A stretch of DNA of 64,000 nucleotides from Paraspadella gotoi (taxonomy: Eukaryota; Chaetognatha). The first letter of the stretch is position 1. Each line of letters opens with the position of its first letter. The position numbers and the translations under genes are program-made. Shown in pieces: positions 20,476-32,245 of the stretch. The notes under the pieces are model-generated. The model was given only the letters and a program-made list of their open reading frames with translations. It made no database searches and was not told where the DNA came from. The stretch covers positions 26,204,758 to 26,268,757 of the forward strand of contig CM119263.1 of NCBI GenBank assembly GCA_051294375.1. Direction: 5' to 3'.

Positions 20476-23400
20476 GAGAAGAGAAGCGGGAAGCGTTAGG
20501 GTGGTCCGTAAGACCCCTTGAGGGTTGTGGCAAACGCCTCAATCCCTGGTTCCAAGCCCAGACCTCGTTCCTATGCTGCTAGGAGGGGGCTATAGAAGTT
20601 ACGGATCAGTCGTACTTTCAGCCCGCTTACGCCTTTATCCACAAGAGAGAGAAGAGAGGCGCGCAAACCGACCACCCTAAGCTAAGAAAATAGGCCTTAA
20701 GCGAAGTGGTCAATTGGTCAGTATTCTAATCGTCATTCAGTTTCCGAATTGTACTTTTTATTTTATTTTTTTTTATTTTATCGTTTGTAGTTCATAATTC
20801 GGTATTCAAACTTCCCTCGATCTTTCTCCATTCCAAGTTCCGCAAATTTTCTTTTTATATCGACTTCTAAAATTAGTTCGTCTTCGTCATCGTCGTCTTC
20901 GTCGTCATCGTCGTTCTTCTCACCGCTAACTTGAATCAGAGGTCTGTTATTTCGCGGTTGAAATTTGCCCTACTTTTTTTCTACTCGGAGTCTTCGTTGA
21001 TGGTCGTTCGTCGTCATCGGCATCGGTTCTTTGTTCGTCGTCGTCTCATCGCTCGGTCGTCGTATTCTTCGTTTCGTCGTCGTCGGTCCTCGTCTTTTTC
21101 GTTTTCGTCGTCGTCGTCGTCTTCGGAATAGTTTTGGGTCGTCGTATGGAGTCGGTCGTTTCCTTCGTTCATACCGAGCCCTCGAACATCTTTAGGGGGA
21201 TTAAATTTCAATTTTTTTTGGCTCAAGGCGGAACAGGGTTATGACATTTTAAAAAAATAGAATAATTATCAGAGTCGTCGTCGTTATTAATACCTCTCGG
21301 TTTATTGGTTTATATATCTCAAATAAAAACAGTTAACATTTTCATTCTTTACAGTTCGTTGAATAGTTGCGTCTAAGAGATCGAGAAGGGGACTGGAAAA
21401 GATAATGGGGGGACAGAAGCTGGAAATAAAAAACCTGCTCAAGATAAATACGCAGTCGTCTCATCGTCCGTCGTCGAATGCTCATTGACTTTTAATTATT
21501 TAAAAAAAATTAATAATGCAATAAAAATCAAATCAATAAAAAATCTAAAGAATAAATTGCAAGAAAGCTTAGCAAACGAAAAAAAGACAATGAAGAATAA
21601 AACAGGCAAAGAAATAGAAGAAAACAGGAGCTAAGCGGTAAAGGGAACTATTCAAAAAAATATAATAAATTACTCATATTTTTTCTCCTTAACTTCTTCT
21701 ATACTTAATATTTGCCTTCTTTCTTTTTCGTTGTTGTTCTAGCATCCAATGAGGAAGGGCGGGTGATGACGGATACCGTGCGCACTCTCGATACGAGCTC
21801 TTCCACCCACTTCTGGATGATGATACGCCACGAGGACTACACTCTTTTCCGAAAAAACAAAACCATCGTTCCACAATCGACATCGAACATTGTTTGATAA
21901 AAAACCAAAGCACACTTGCCGGCTTATATAATTATAATGAAACATGTCTTACATATGAAACAGTTGTTAAACTATTTTATAATACATTTAGTATTTTAAA
22001 GTATCTAATTAGCTTTTTGAACAACCTAATTTGGTCTAACAGACTTTTACTGTTTTAAAAGTTTTCCTCTAATTATACTTGATAGACGGACTGAAAAAGT
22101 ATTTAGCGAGTCGCAATTAGCCCGCGACTTAAAAAACTCTTTGTTTTCTTTCTCGGATTTTCGACATGTATAATCCATTGATTATTTCGCTCGAACGATT
22201 CGCCGCTGACTTCGAAGCCAACAAATATTGGGCCACGTCTTGGCTTCAAACTCAATTTCGACGATTTTAGTGTCTGGTAAAGATTCAACGATAAAAGAAG
22301 TCAAATTTATTAATTTCAATCGGTTGACTAAGCTTGCTAACGATAATCTAAACAGACTGTGACGACGCCGAAGAAGACGAATAAGATTTGTTGTACCATT
22401 TTAGAGAAAAAATCCAATGCGAAACAACTCAGTATTTAAAGAAGAATACTTCTTTTAGCTTATATTATAAAACTATAGTTTATAATTTCATAAGTGTACT
22501 AAAACATTTGTTATTAAAAGACAATATCTCTAAATTTAAATCATGATTGTAACCATGAGTTTTATGTTATTGTGTTAATATGTCCGAGAAATATCAATTG
22601 TATGTGGTAGTATAAGCATACAAAAAGTGCTAAAGAAAAATATAAACTTATGTACATGGCTCTTGTTCTTTATAGTCAGCTTCGAAAAATTGTGTTTATG
22701 ATCGTTTTTAATAGTAAAATTCTCCTCATCCCCTTCCGGCCACCTACAATCATTTTTAGCATGAAGAAAAGTGAACTAACCTCAACTTGGATAGAGAAGG
22801 AGAGAGAGAGAGAGAAGAGAGAGGAGAGAGAGAGAGAGAGAGAGAGAAGAGAGATGAGATGAGAGAGACCAGACAGAACTATGATAGACAGACAGACTGA
22901 GAGACAGAGACGGAATGATCCGTTCAAAAATGGATACCAAATGAAGGAAGCATAACTTTATCTGACAGCAATTCCAAAAAAAATCAATACAAGGAAAAAC
23001 CAAAAAAATCTCAAGGGAGTCTAAAGTGTCCGAATTTGCGATAAAATTACAACCACCCTACTTACGATCAAGATTAAGTGATTCTCTCCGCTATATTAAC
23101 GATTTTGAATTTGCGGGGAAAAAAAAACAGAAAAAAAAGAGCGAAATAATTTCACCTCGAGATTAGACTCGTAGACGAGCGACGGGACTATCATCGAGAC
23201 GTCCTGAGTCGACCCCGCCCTCGCAGTGCAACTATACTGTAATTAAGAATTAAAGACTGTTAGATTACTTAAAGATGCATGTAACATAAATCTCGCAAAT
23301 AATCCAAAGGCAAACCGGCGGTATGGGCAGCAATAAAAAAAGAATATAAATCGATGTAGTTTGTAGTAAACTAATTAAAATTTTACGCAGGCTAAACACA

Positions 23401-23600
23401 TAAAGACAAACTCGTTCAACTGATACGTTTTCTTTTCACGCTGTTTGACAATAATTTAAAATATATATAATGAAGACAAGTTTACAAGCGCCCACCTTTA
23501 ATCATTGGTGACTTTGTCCTGACTTAATTATTATACACCTTTAAACTCGCGAAGCCTGAAACCTAAACAAGTCGATTGGAGACCCTGACGTCGACTCCGC
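20476..23600. repeat. 3.1 kb direct tandem duplication, unit 1
   Basis: From 'agaagcgggaagcgt' to 'gagcattatcat', this unit recurs at 23691-26770 in the same order: a 'ccttgagggt-gtggcaaa' block, a (TCG)n tract (20880-21125), 'gttatgacattt', 'cagttcgttgaatag', 'cgccgctgac-tcgaagcc', 'gacgacgccgaagaagacgaataag' and a (GA)n tract. The two units differ by a scatter of single-base insertions and deletions, many in homopolymers, rather than by substitutions. A tRNA-like B box is eroded here at about 23205-23215. No gene was recognised in it. Confidence 0.8.
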
Positions 23601-23620
23601 GAGCATTATCATTCTCTCCT

Positions 23621-23652
<32 letters not shown>

Positions 23653-23690
23653 TCTCTTCTCATCTCTCTCTTTGAGAGAGAGAGAGAGAG

Positions 23691-25955
23691 AGAAGCGGGA
23701 AGCGTGAGGGTGGCCGTAAGACCCCTTGAGGGTGTGGCAAACCCTCAATCCTGGTTCCAAGCCCAGGACCCGTTCCATGGCTGCTAGAGGGGGCTATAGA
23801 AGTTACGGATAGTCGTCTTCAGCCCGCTTAGCGCCTTATCCACAGAGAGAGAGAGAGGGCGCAAACCGACCACCTAAGCTAAGAAAATAGGCTAAGCGAA
23901 GTGGTCAATTGTCAGTAGTTCTTAATCGTCATTCTATTTCGAATTGTACTTTTTATTTTATTTTTTTTTATTTTATCGTTGTAGTCATAATCGGTATTCA
24001 ACTTCCCTCGACTTTCTCCATCAAGTTCCGCAATTTTTCTTTTATATCGACTCTAAAATTAGTTCGTCTTCGTCATCGTCGTCTTCGTCGTCATCGTCGT
24101 TCTTCTCACCGTAACTTGAATCAGAGTCGTTATTTCGCGGTTAAATTTGCCCTACTTTTTTTTACTCGACGTCTTCGTTGATGGTCGTCGTCGTCATCGG
24201 CATGGTCTTGTTCGTCGTCGTCGTCATGGTCGTCGTCGTATTCTTCGTTTTCGTCGTCGTCGTCCTCGTATTCTTCGTTTTCGTCGTCGTCGTCATATTC
24301 TTCGTTTTCGTCGTCGTCGTCGTCGTCTTCGGAATAGTTTTGGTCGTCGTAGTAGTCGTCGTTTCCTCGTCATACGAGCCTCGAACATCTTTCGGGGGGA
24401 TTAAATTTCAATTTTTTTGCTCAAGCGGAACAGGTTATGACATTTAAAAATAGAATAATTATCAGAGTCGTCGTCGTTATTAATACCTCTCGTTTATTGT
24501 TTATATCTCAATAAAAACAGTTAACATTTCATTCTTTACAGTTCGTTGAATAGTTGGTCTAAAGAGACCGAGAGGGGACTGAAAAGATTATGGGGCGGAT
24601 CAAAAGCTGGAAATAAAAACCTGCTCAAATAATACGNNNNNNNNNNNNNNNNNNNNNNNNNNNNNNNNNNNNNNNNNNNNNNNNNNNNNNNNNNNNNNNN
24701 NNNNNNNNNNNNNNNNNNNNNNNNNNNNNNNNNNNNNNNNNNNNNNNNNNNNNNNNNNNNNNNNNNNNNNNNNNNNNNNNNNNNNNNNNNNNNNNNNNNN
24801 NNNNNNNNNNNNNNNNNNNNNNNNNNNNNNNNNNNNNNNNNNNNNNNNNNNNNNNNNNNNNNNNNNNNNNNNNNNNNNNNNNNNNNNNNNNNNNNNNNNN
24901 NNNNNNNNNNNNNNNNNNNNNNNNNNNNNNNNNNNNNNNNNNNNNNNNNNNNNNNNNNNNNNNNNNNNNNNNNNNNNNNNNNNNNNNNNNNNNNNNNNNN
25001 NNNNNNNNNNNNNNNNNNNNNNNNNNNNNNNNNNNNNNNNNNNNNNNNNNNNNNNNNNNNNNNNNNNNNNNNNNNNNNNNNNNNNNNNNNNNNNNNNNNN
25101 NNNNNNNNNNNNNNNNNNNNNNNNNNNNNNNNNNNNNNNNNNNNNNNNNNNNNNNNNNNNNNNNNNNNNNNNNNNNNNNNNNNNNNNNNNNNNNNNNNNN
25201 NNNNNNNNNNNNNNNNNNNNNNNNNNNNNNNNNNNNNNNNNNNNNNNNNNNNNNNNNNNNNNNNNNNNNNNNNNNNNNNNNNNNNNNNNNNNNNNNNNNN
25301 NNNNNGAGTCGCTAATAGCCCGCGACTAAAAACTCTTTGCTTTCTCGATTTCGACATTTATTCCATGATTATTTCGCTCGAAACGATTCGCCGCTGACGT
25401 CGAAGCCCAACAAATTATTAGGCACGTCTTGGGCTCAAACTATTTCGACGATTTAGTGTCTCGGGTAAAGATTCAACGTAAAAGAGTCAAATTTATTAAT
25501 TTCAATCGTTACTAGCTTTGCTAACGATTAATCTAAACGACTGTGACGACGCCGAAGAAGACGAATAAGTTTGTTGTACCATTTTAGAGAAAAACCAATG
25601 CGAACAACTCAGTATTTAAAGAAGAATACTTCTTTTAGCATATTAAAACTATAGTTTATAATTTCATATGTGTACTAAACATTTGTTATTAAAAGACAAT
25701 ATCTTAAATTTAATATCATGATTGTACCATGAGTTTTATGTTATTGTGTTAATATGTCCGAGAAATATCAATGTATGTAGTATAAGCATACAAAATGTGG
25801 CTAAAAAAATAAAACTTTATGTACATGGGCTCGTTTCTTTATAGTCAGCTTCGAAAATTGTTTATGATCGGTTTTTTATAGTAAAATTCTTCCTCATCCC
25901 TTCGCCACCTACAATCATTTTTTAGATGAAGAAAAAAGTGAACTAACCTCACTGG

Positions 25956-26030
<75 letters not shown>

Positions 26031-26764
26031 TAGACAGACAGACTGAGAGACAGAGACGAATCGATCCGTTCAAAATTAAATGGATACAAATGAAGGGAAA
26101 ACTTTTATCTGACAGCAATTTCCAAAAAAATGCATAACAAGGAAAAACAAAAAAAAAATCTCAGGGAGTCTAAGGTCGAATTTGCGATAAATTACAACCA
26201 CCCTACTACGATCAAGATAAGTGATTCTCTCCGCTACTAATTAACGATTTGAATTTCGGGGGAAAAAAAAGAAAAAAAAGAATCGAAATTATTTCATCCT
26301 CGATTAGACCGAGACGAGCGACAGGGACTATCATCGATGACGTCCTGAGTTCGACTCCCGCCCATCGCAGTGCAATTATACTGTAATTAAGATTAAAACT
26401 GTTAAGATTATTAAGATGATTGTAACATAATTCTTCGCAAATAATCCATAAGTAAGCAACCGGTATTGCAGCAATAAAAAAAGAATATAATCATTTATTT
26501 TGTTAGTAAATCAATTTTTTAAATATTTTTTACGTCAGGCATACACATAAAGACAAATCGTTCAACTGATACGTTTTCTTTTATCACGCTGTTTTGACAA
26601 TAATTTAAAATATATTATATAAGAAGAAAGTTTACAAGCGCCACCTTTTAATACTTTTGGTAGTACTTTGTCCCTGACTTAATTATTTATTCACCTTTAA
26701 ACTCGCGAAGCCTGAGAACCTATAAACAAGTCGATGGGAGACCCTGACGTCGACCCGCGAGCAT

Positions 26765-26770
<6 letters not shown>
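23691..26770. repeat. 3.1 kb direct tandem duplication, unit 2 (contains a gap)
   Basis: Second unit of the duplication. About 665 N replace the part equivalent to roughly 21475-22105 of unit 1. The (TCG)n block at 24060-24365 is more regular than in unit 1. A tRNA-like 'gagttcgactcccg' (B-box type) is intact at about 26345-26360, downstream of 'agaccgagacgagcgac', suggesting an embedded SINE. The (GA)n tracts at 25957-26018 and 26770-26823 are long and pure. Confidence 0.8.
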
Positions 26771-26827
<57 letters not shown>

Positions 26828-26879
26828 TGAGAGACTGAAAGCGCAATCTTTTTTTCTAGTTTGTTCTCTCTTTTTATAT

Positions 26880-27780
26880 GTATTTTCTGTTGACGTTGAA
26901 TCGATAAAGAATCAAGAAGGTTTTATTGAGGAGAGAAGGGGGGGATGAAGAGGAGGAGGAGAAGGAAGAATAGAGAAGCCGGGAAGGGGTGAGGTGCCGG
27001 TGAGGCACGGGGCCGGTCTGGGGTCGGGAAGAGAACTCTCGATGGGTCGAAAAAAAAAGGCGCAAGACGCTCGCCGACCTTTCTTTTTTTCATTCGTCCC
27101 TCGTTTTCGTCTTTTGTTTTACTTTCGTCAAATATTTTCGCCGTTTTATTTTTGCCTTTCGACTTCAATAACACGGACGGATAAAAAAAAAAAGTAGAAG
27201 AGAGGGCGAATGATTTGCGACGACACCGAAATGTCGATAATAACGACGTGCAAACAGAAAAATATCATGAAAAAAAGGAAGGAGACCGCAATGAAAAAAT
27301 AAAAAATAAAAAGGAGTCGCGAGAATTGAAACGTTGGAGAAAAATACTTCGGAAAAAAAAAGAAACGGATTATATATTTGCCAGATTGTAACAAAACGCC
27401 TCGACTAACTCTCATCATTTTTGAAACCAAAAAAAATTTTTTTTTCGTTTTCTATTTGTGACATTCTACAACTTTATTTTTATCGAATTAAACCTAATTT
27501 TACAGTTTTTAATTTTACAGTAATGCTTGACTACTTTTTTCTCTCTCTAAAAATGTATATCTTTCCTCTTCCACTTTCGCTTTCGAATTTTAAAGCTCTT
27601 GCACTTCCTTTTCTTTCACTTCCTTCCGGTAAAACCTCTTTCTATCACTGCCTTTCCCTTCCAGTCTATCCAGGCTCTCCGCTCTCTCGTTCTCAATTAT
27701 TTCTCTTTATCATCTCCCACTCCTTTCCTTCCCAGTCAAAACCAAGCTCTCGCTCTCCCTCCTACGACCCCTCGGCCCAC
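26880..27780. other. Intergenic, upstream of the LDH-like gene
   Basis: A moderately GC-rich patch at 26930-27120 is followed by A/T-rich DNA and then, from about 27540, a CT-rich leader up to the start codon at 27784. A promoter or 5' untranslated region is plausible here, but no specific element can be named. Confidence 0.35.
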
Positions 27781-27783
27781 GCG

Positions 27784-30700
27784 ATGGCGCTGGAGTACAA
27801 ACCGGGAAAGATCGCCATCATCGGCGCGGGTCGCGTGGGGATGTCGACGGCCGTTTCCATCCTCCTCAACAAAGTCGCCTCGCATCTCTGGATCCTCGAC
27901 AGCAACGAAGACAAACTCCGCGCAAACATCCAGGATCTCAAATCCGCCGAGGAGTATTACGACAGATGCAAACTCTTCGCCACCAAAAGTACGCAAGTGG
28001 TTCGTACTTAATGCTATATATTGTTAGCACATGCCAAGACAATCAACTGTTCAAGATTTGTTGTTTTGACATATTATTTTGGTTTTACAATGAGGAAGTT
28101 AAAGAGGAAGTAATTATTATTATGTGTTAGTGACAGAACCGTTCAATATAAGTAGTCCCTGAGGATGTAACACAGTGTTCCAGGCGGTTTTATGGCCCCC
28201 TCCCTCCTCACTGCTAGGCGACTACGGGGCTCTGTCACCAATGGCCGCTGATGAACTGATGGTGGATTTTAGTCCACCATAAAGCGTTCTTAATCTTAAA
28301 CTGTTATCGTTGACCTTAGTTTAATTTTTTGTAACTGTTTTGAATTTGATTTGTTACATGTCTTATTTTATAATTAATTCCATCGATTTTGTCAATATAG
28401 CAAGGGAGTGACATGTGTGATGCCTGGGGTGTGAGGTATCTCCCAACAGCTGGCGCTCAGGGATTTGGACTGGCGTGTTTGTGCCAACACCATCACACTT
28501 TAACCAGCGTTACCGTGCGGGTATTGAACCCAGAACTCACGGTTGGTGAACGAGTACTTAGCCATCCAAGCCAATGGGACGAGCTGAGTTTCACCAAGCT
28601 ATACGGGAGGCGAATTTAGGATTCGCCACACATGCTCCACAAAATCCACAAAATCCTGTCAATAAATCATTTTTATCATATCAGGAAATCGAATTATGAT
28701 CCAATATGCAAAAAAATTATGTCCATCCGTCAGTCCGTCCATCTGTCCTTCCTTCAGTCCGTCTGTACCCCCTTATCATTAAACTCCAATTACTCGTGAT
28801 TGGATGGATGAATTAGAATGAAATTTTGTGTGTGGGTAGGAAAGTATGTGATTAATCGGGATATAAATTTTTGATGGAATCGTAGGAGTGGAAAAGAGTT
28901 CAAATTAGAAAACCAAAAGACCAAATTATCCCAGTTGACAAAATTATGCCCGTAGACCAAATTATACGTGTTGACTAAGGCGTAGTAAAATTTCTAAATT
29001 TAACTTTAATTAAAATTCTAAAAGTAAGGAACGGACAACATTATACTAATGAACATTTATGTAATAAAAAAATTTATAATAAATTTACAATTTACGCAGA
29101 AGGCCATATTTATACTAGTACTAAACCAATAAATGTTCAAATTTTAAAACAATTTTATCTAAGTTTTTTTTGCAGATTTGGATTTGTCATAAAAAGTTGA
29201 TAAAAAGAAATATAACTCTTTTTGAAAAATTCCTTCATTAAGTGGGTCAAAAATTAGAAAAAGCTATATTTTAGGCTGAAAATTAACTTTTTATATATTA
29301 AATATAGTTTTTTTAGATTTTTAACCCACTTAATGAAAGAATTTTTAAAAATGATTTATATTTTCTTTTAACAACTTTTGACGAGGAATTTAAATCTGCA
29401 ATCAAAATTAAGAAAAGCCTATTTTGAAATTTTTCGATTTTATTTATGAAAATTTTCAAATTACTTGTTTCACTATTTTCTATTTTTATATTTTATGAAG
29501 GATTTATTTTTTAATCTACATTCTTTAAATATATATCTTAAAAATATTTTACTTATCATTAAATCTAACAACTCATTTTGTTTTATTTTATAAATATAGC
29601 CTACTGCGAAAATTAAAAAACATAAAATAAATTTTTTTTACAAATTAATGTTTACTGATGGTATGTTGTTCATAATTTACTTTTAGAATTTTTGTATGTA
29701 ACTTTCACTACGCCTTACTGTTGACCATATTATGCCAGCTGACCGAATTATGTCAGTTGACCAAATTATGCCAGTTGATCAAATAATGCAAGTTGATTAA
29801 ATTATGCAAGTTGATCAATTAATTTATAGATTTTTTTCATAGATTTATTAAGAAGTCTGTTATGTTTTGTTATGTTACGATTAGTTATGATCTGTAAAGA
29901 TCACAAATTAAAAGTGAAAATTATCTTGATTGATCATCTTATTAGCTTATTACCGCTTAATTAATGTAGGCAGATCTGACATTGTTTGCTCAAACTCGTT
30001 AAAACTAGACGCTTCCATTTGTTCCCCTCGTTCCTTATGCCCTTTCCCCCTTATCGCTAACCATCTCCTCAGACTCTTTGGTTTTGGCAAAAATTATTTG
30101 ATGGATCGAAATTTCTCAGATTTTGATTTTTACTTCGTTTTCTTATATAAAAAAAAACAAAAAAAAACTCGATTAAACATCTTAATTTTTTCTATTCGTC
30201 AGATTACACGGACATAAAAAATGCGGACATCACGATCCTTTGCGTCGGTTGCAAGTACACGTTGTACGTCGACGAAGAGGACGAAATTATTCGACGGAAC
30301 GTTGAAGCTTACAAAGGTTATCTTGGGGTCAATAAGGGCTCGATCTGGGTGGCCACGTGACCTAAGAGGTCAATTGAAGTGATTCAGCAGTCGTTAAATA
30401 GCAACAAATTCAATTTAAGGCAAAAAGATGCTCAATGTCGAGTTGTGGAAGGTTCATTAAATCTTAGACCATTTTCGAAAAAAATTGAAAACAATTTTTT
30501 TTTCAGAAATTATTCCCAAAGTGAACAAAAAAACAATCCTTCTCGTCGCGAGTCATCCAGGTATATCGAATTCCAAAAATAAAAAACAAAACCATTAAAA
30601 TTATAAATCAAAAATTAAAAAGGTCAAAAAAATGAAAAGAAAAATTAAAGGAGAAAAGTTTTTTTTAAACAACGAATTTATTTAACATTAAAATGGACAT

Positions 30701-32245
30701 GTTTCAGCTTCAATGTAAGCCTTCATTTAATTCTAAAAATGTAAATAAACAAGCGATCTTGTTCCTGACTTTGGGCTGGCTTTGAGATCGCCTTCATCGA
30801 ACATTTCAATTTTTGTTATCCTCATTCAATCGCCCCTTTCAATCCTTCCCGACCGACCGACCAGTGGACGTGATGTCGTGGGTGGCTTGGAAACTGAGCG
30901 GCTTCGATCAGGACAGAGTGATCGGGACAGGGCTCGATCTCGCGACCGCCAGCTACAGGAACATCATCTCGTCAGAGCTCAAGCTTTCCGGGAAAAGCTG
31001 CATGGGCTACTTGCAAGGATGCTACGGAGAGGACATGTGTGAGAGAGATATTAATAATTATTAATAATGATAATTTTTATCGCCTTTTTGTTAAATTATG
31101 TTTCGTTGCATGAGAGAAGAGAGAGAAGAGAGAGAAGGAGAGAAGAGAGAGAGGAGAGGAGAGAGAGAGGGAGAGAGAGAGAGAGAGAGAGAGACGAGAG
31201 GACTCACAAAACAATAACCAACCTTCTTTTCCAGTTCCGATCTGGGCGGGATCGCAAGCGGCGCTGACGAGAGGCGGTAAACAGGCGCCCAACTTCAACA
31301 TGTTCAAAGACCGCGTTCTTTCAGAGTCAGTCGCCGCGTTGCAGTGTTGACGGTGCCGAAGAATTGCGGTGACCATCGATTGCAGTGCCGAAAGTTTTAG
31401 AAGGCATTCTTAGAAAAATGCAGTGCCAATTGGGAGTTAGCTTGGCTTTTGTATTTTTCGGTTTGGGATAGGCCCAAGTATTTTTGTCCTTAATGACCCA
31501 CGGTGACCTTTCACAGACTTGAGGAACTGCAACGGTACAAGGGATACGCGACCTCATCCATGGGTATGATCCTCTGCAATCTCTGCATCGACATTTTGGG
31601 AGACAAGAGGATGACACACGCAGTCAGCGTTCTCGTCAAGGTATCACTGTGTTAAAATTGATTAATAAAAAAACAAATGTAAAAAAAAAAGAAAATAAAA
31701 GATGGTTGGGAGTGTTGAAAAGAGGCGGAATATAAAAACGTTCGAGACTTATTTTTATAAAGATTAAATTTTAATTTTTGTGGTCTGTAAAAAGCAGACT
31801 TTGTTTAACCTAACATACTGAACTAAACTATTAGGGCCTCTACGGAATTCCGGACGAAGTCTTCCTCAGCCTCACAACTCAAATTGGAGCCGGTGGCGTG
31901 GTTGAGGTACGTAGTGTAAATCTACATTAATATACATTAATACATTAATATACATCAATATACATTGATTCATTAAAAGGACACTTCGGGCGAGTTTGTA
32001 AGGATGAACTCACACATTACTCCCAATTGTTGAAATGTGTCAGTTACTGCGTTATTTATAATTTATTTTCAGAGCAATGATAGCGTATACTGTAATTGGC
32101 AATGCGACATTTTAGGATTAGAATTTTTACTCAATTTTATTTCATTTCTCAGGTTCTTCTTCAAAACATCGGAGGCGTTGAGGTCAACTTGCTCAAAAAA
32201 TCGTCGGGGAAATTAGCGGAAATCTGCGGCGGCTTAGGAGTTTAA
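27784..32245 (+). CDS. Lactate/malate dehydrogenase-fold pseudoenzyme, UEVLD LDH-domain-like
   Basis: Eight exons with matching phases give a 308-residue protein: 27784-27988, 30203-30316, 30507-30560, 30865-31038, 31235-31325, 31517-31640, 31835-31906, 32153-32245. The N-terminus has the NAD-binding loop GAGRVG and an acidic residue at the end of the second strand (WILDSNEDK). Family landmarks follow in order: IIRRNVEAYK, LLVASHPVDVMSWVAWKLSG, DRVIGTGLDLATASYR, GCYGEDMFPIWAGSQ, RYKGYATSSMGM, HAVSVLVKGLYGIPDEVFLSL. Against LDH as I remember it, the active-site loop Arg, the Asn of SNPVD (here SHPVD), the Asp and Arg of LDSAR (here LATAS), the catalytic His of GEHGDS (here GCYGED) and the Thr of KGYT are all changed. 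The cofactor site looks intact but catalysis should be lost. GED-x-x-x-x-W-x-G-Q and LLVAS-P resemble the inactive LDH-like half of UEVLD. No UEV (ubiquitin E2-like) domain is seen upstream; the chosen ATG is the first in frame before the Rossmann motif. SINEs and a TIR element lie in intron 1. Confidence 0.85.
28110..28282 (-). repeat. SINE-like repeat, family B copy
   Basis: Inverted relative to 2545-2778, with shared ends as described there. It lies in intron 1 of the LDH-like gene. Confidence 0.6.
28396..28630 (-). repeat. tRNA-derived SINE, family S1, diverged copy
   Basis: Same layout as 8866-9110: 'gggtatctcc--aactggcg', 'gggattt/cttcgga', 'accgtcaca/caccatcacactt-aa-ccag' and a B box on the minus strand (GGGTTCAATACC) near 28518-28530, then an A-box-like TGGCTAAG. 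It is more diverged than the tandem pair at 8.9-9.6 kb. Confidence 0.6.
28690..29985 (+). mobile_element. TIR element family E, interrupted copy
   Basis: The 5' part (28690-28920) matches 39930-40206, and the 3' end (29945-29985, '...taggcagatctgacattgtttgctcaaac') matches the ends at 40345 and 58062. Between them lie a tandem array with a unit of about 20 bases ('gttgaccaaattatgcca', 28925-28982 and 29700-29815) and a family F foldback element inserted inside that array. Confidence 0.55.
28975..29712. mobile_element. Foldback element, family F, full copy inserted in a tandem array
   Basis: The termini 'aaggcgtagtaaaattt' and 'gtaactttcactacgcctta' are inverted. Both arms carry 'attctaaaagtaa', 'aatgaacattta-gta' and 'tataaatatggcc'-type phrases. 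On each side lie copies of the same 'gttgaccaaattatg' array, so the element landed within it. Confidence 0.7.
30690..30735 (-). ncRNA. Hammerhead-like motif
   Basis: On the minus strand the sequence is aATGAAGGCTT-ACATTG-AAGCTGAAACATGTCC: a GGCTT/AAGC stem and then GAAAC. The CTG of the first core half is lost. It lies in intron 3 of the LDH-like gene, flanked on one side by 'aacaacgaatttattt', as in other copies. Confidence 0.35.
31108..31198 (+). repeat. (GA)n tract
   Basis: An imperfect GA/GAA repeat in LDH-like intron 4, ending about 35 bases before the exon 5 acceptor. Confidence 0.85.

Noticed and set aside
20880-21130. Ser/Arg/Asp-rich frames over (TCG)n tracts (also 24060-24440)
   Set aside because: Translations of a trinucleotide repeat that lies in a non-coding tandem duplication.
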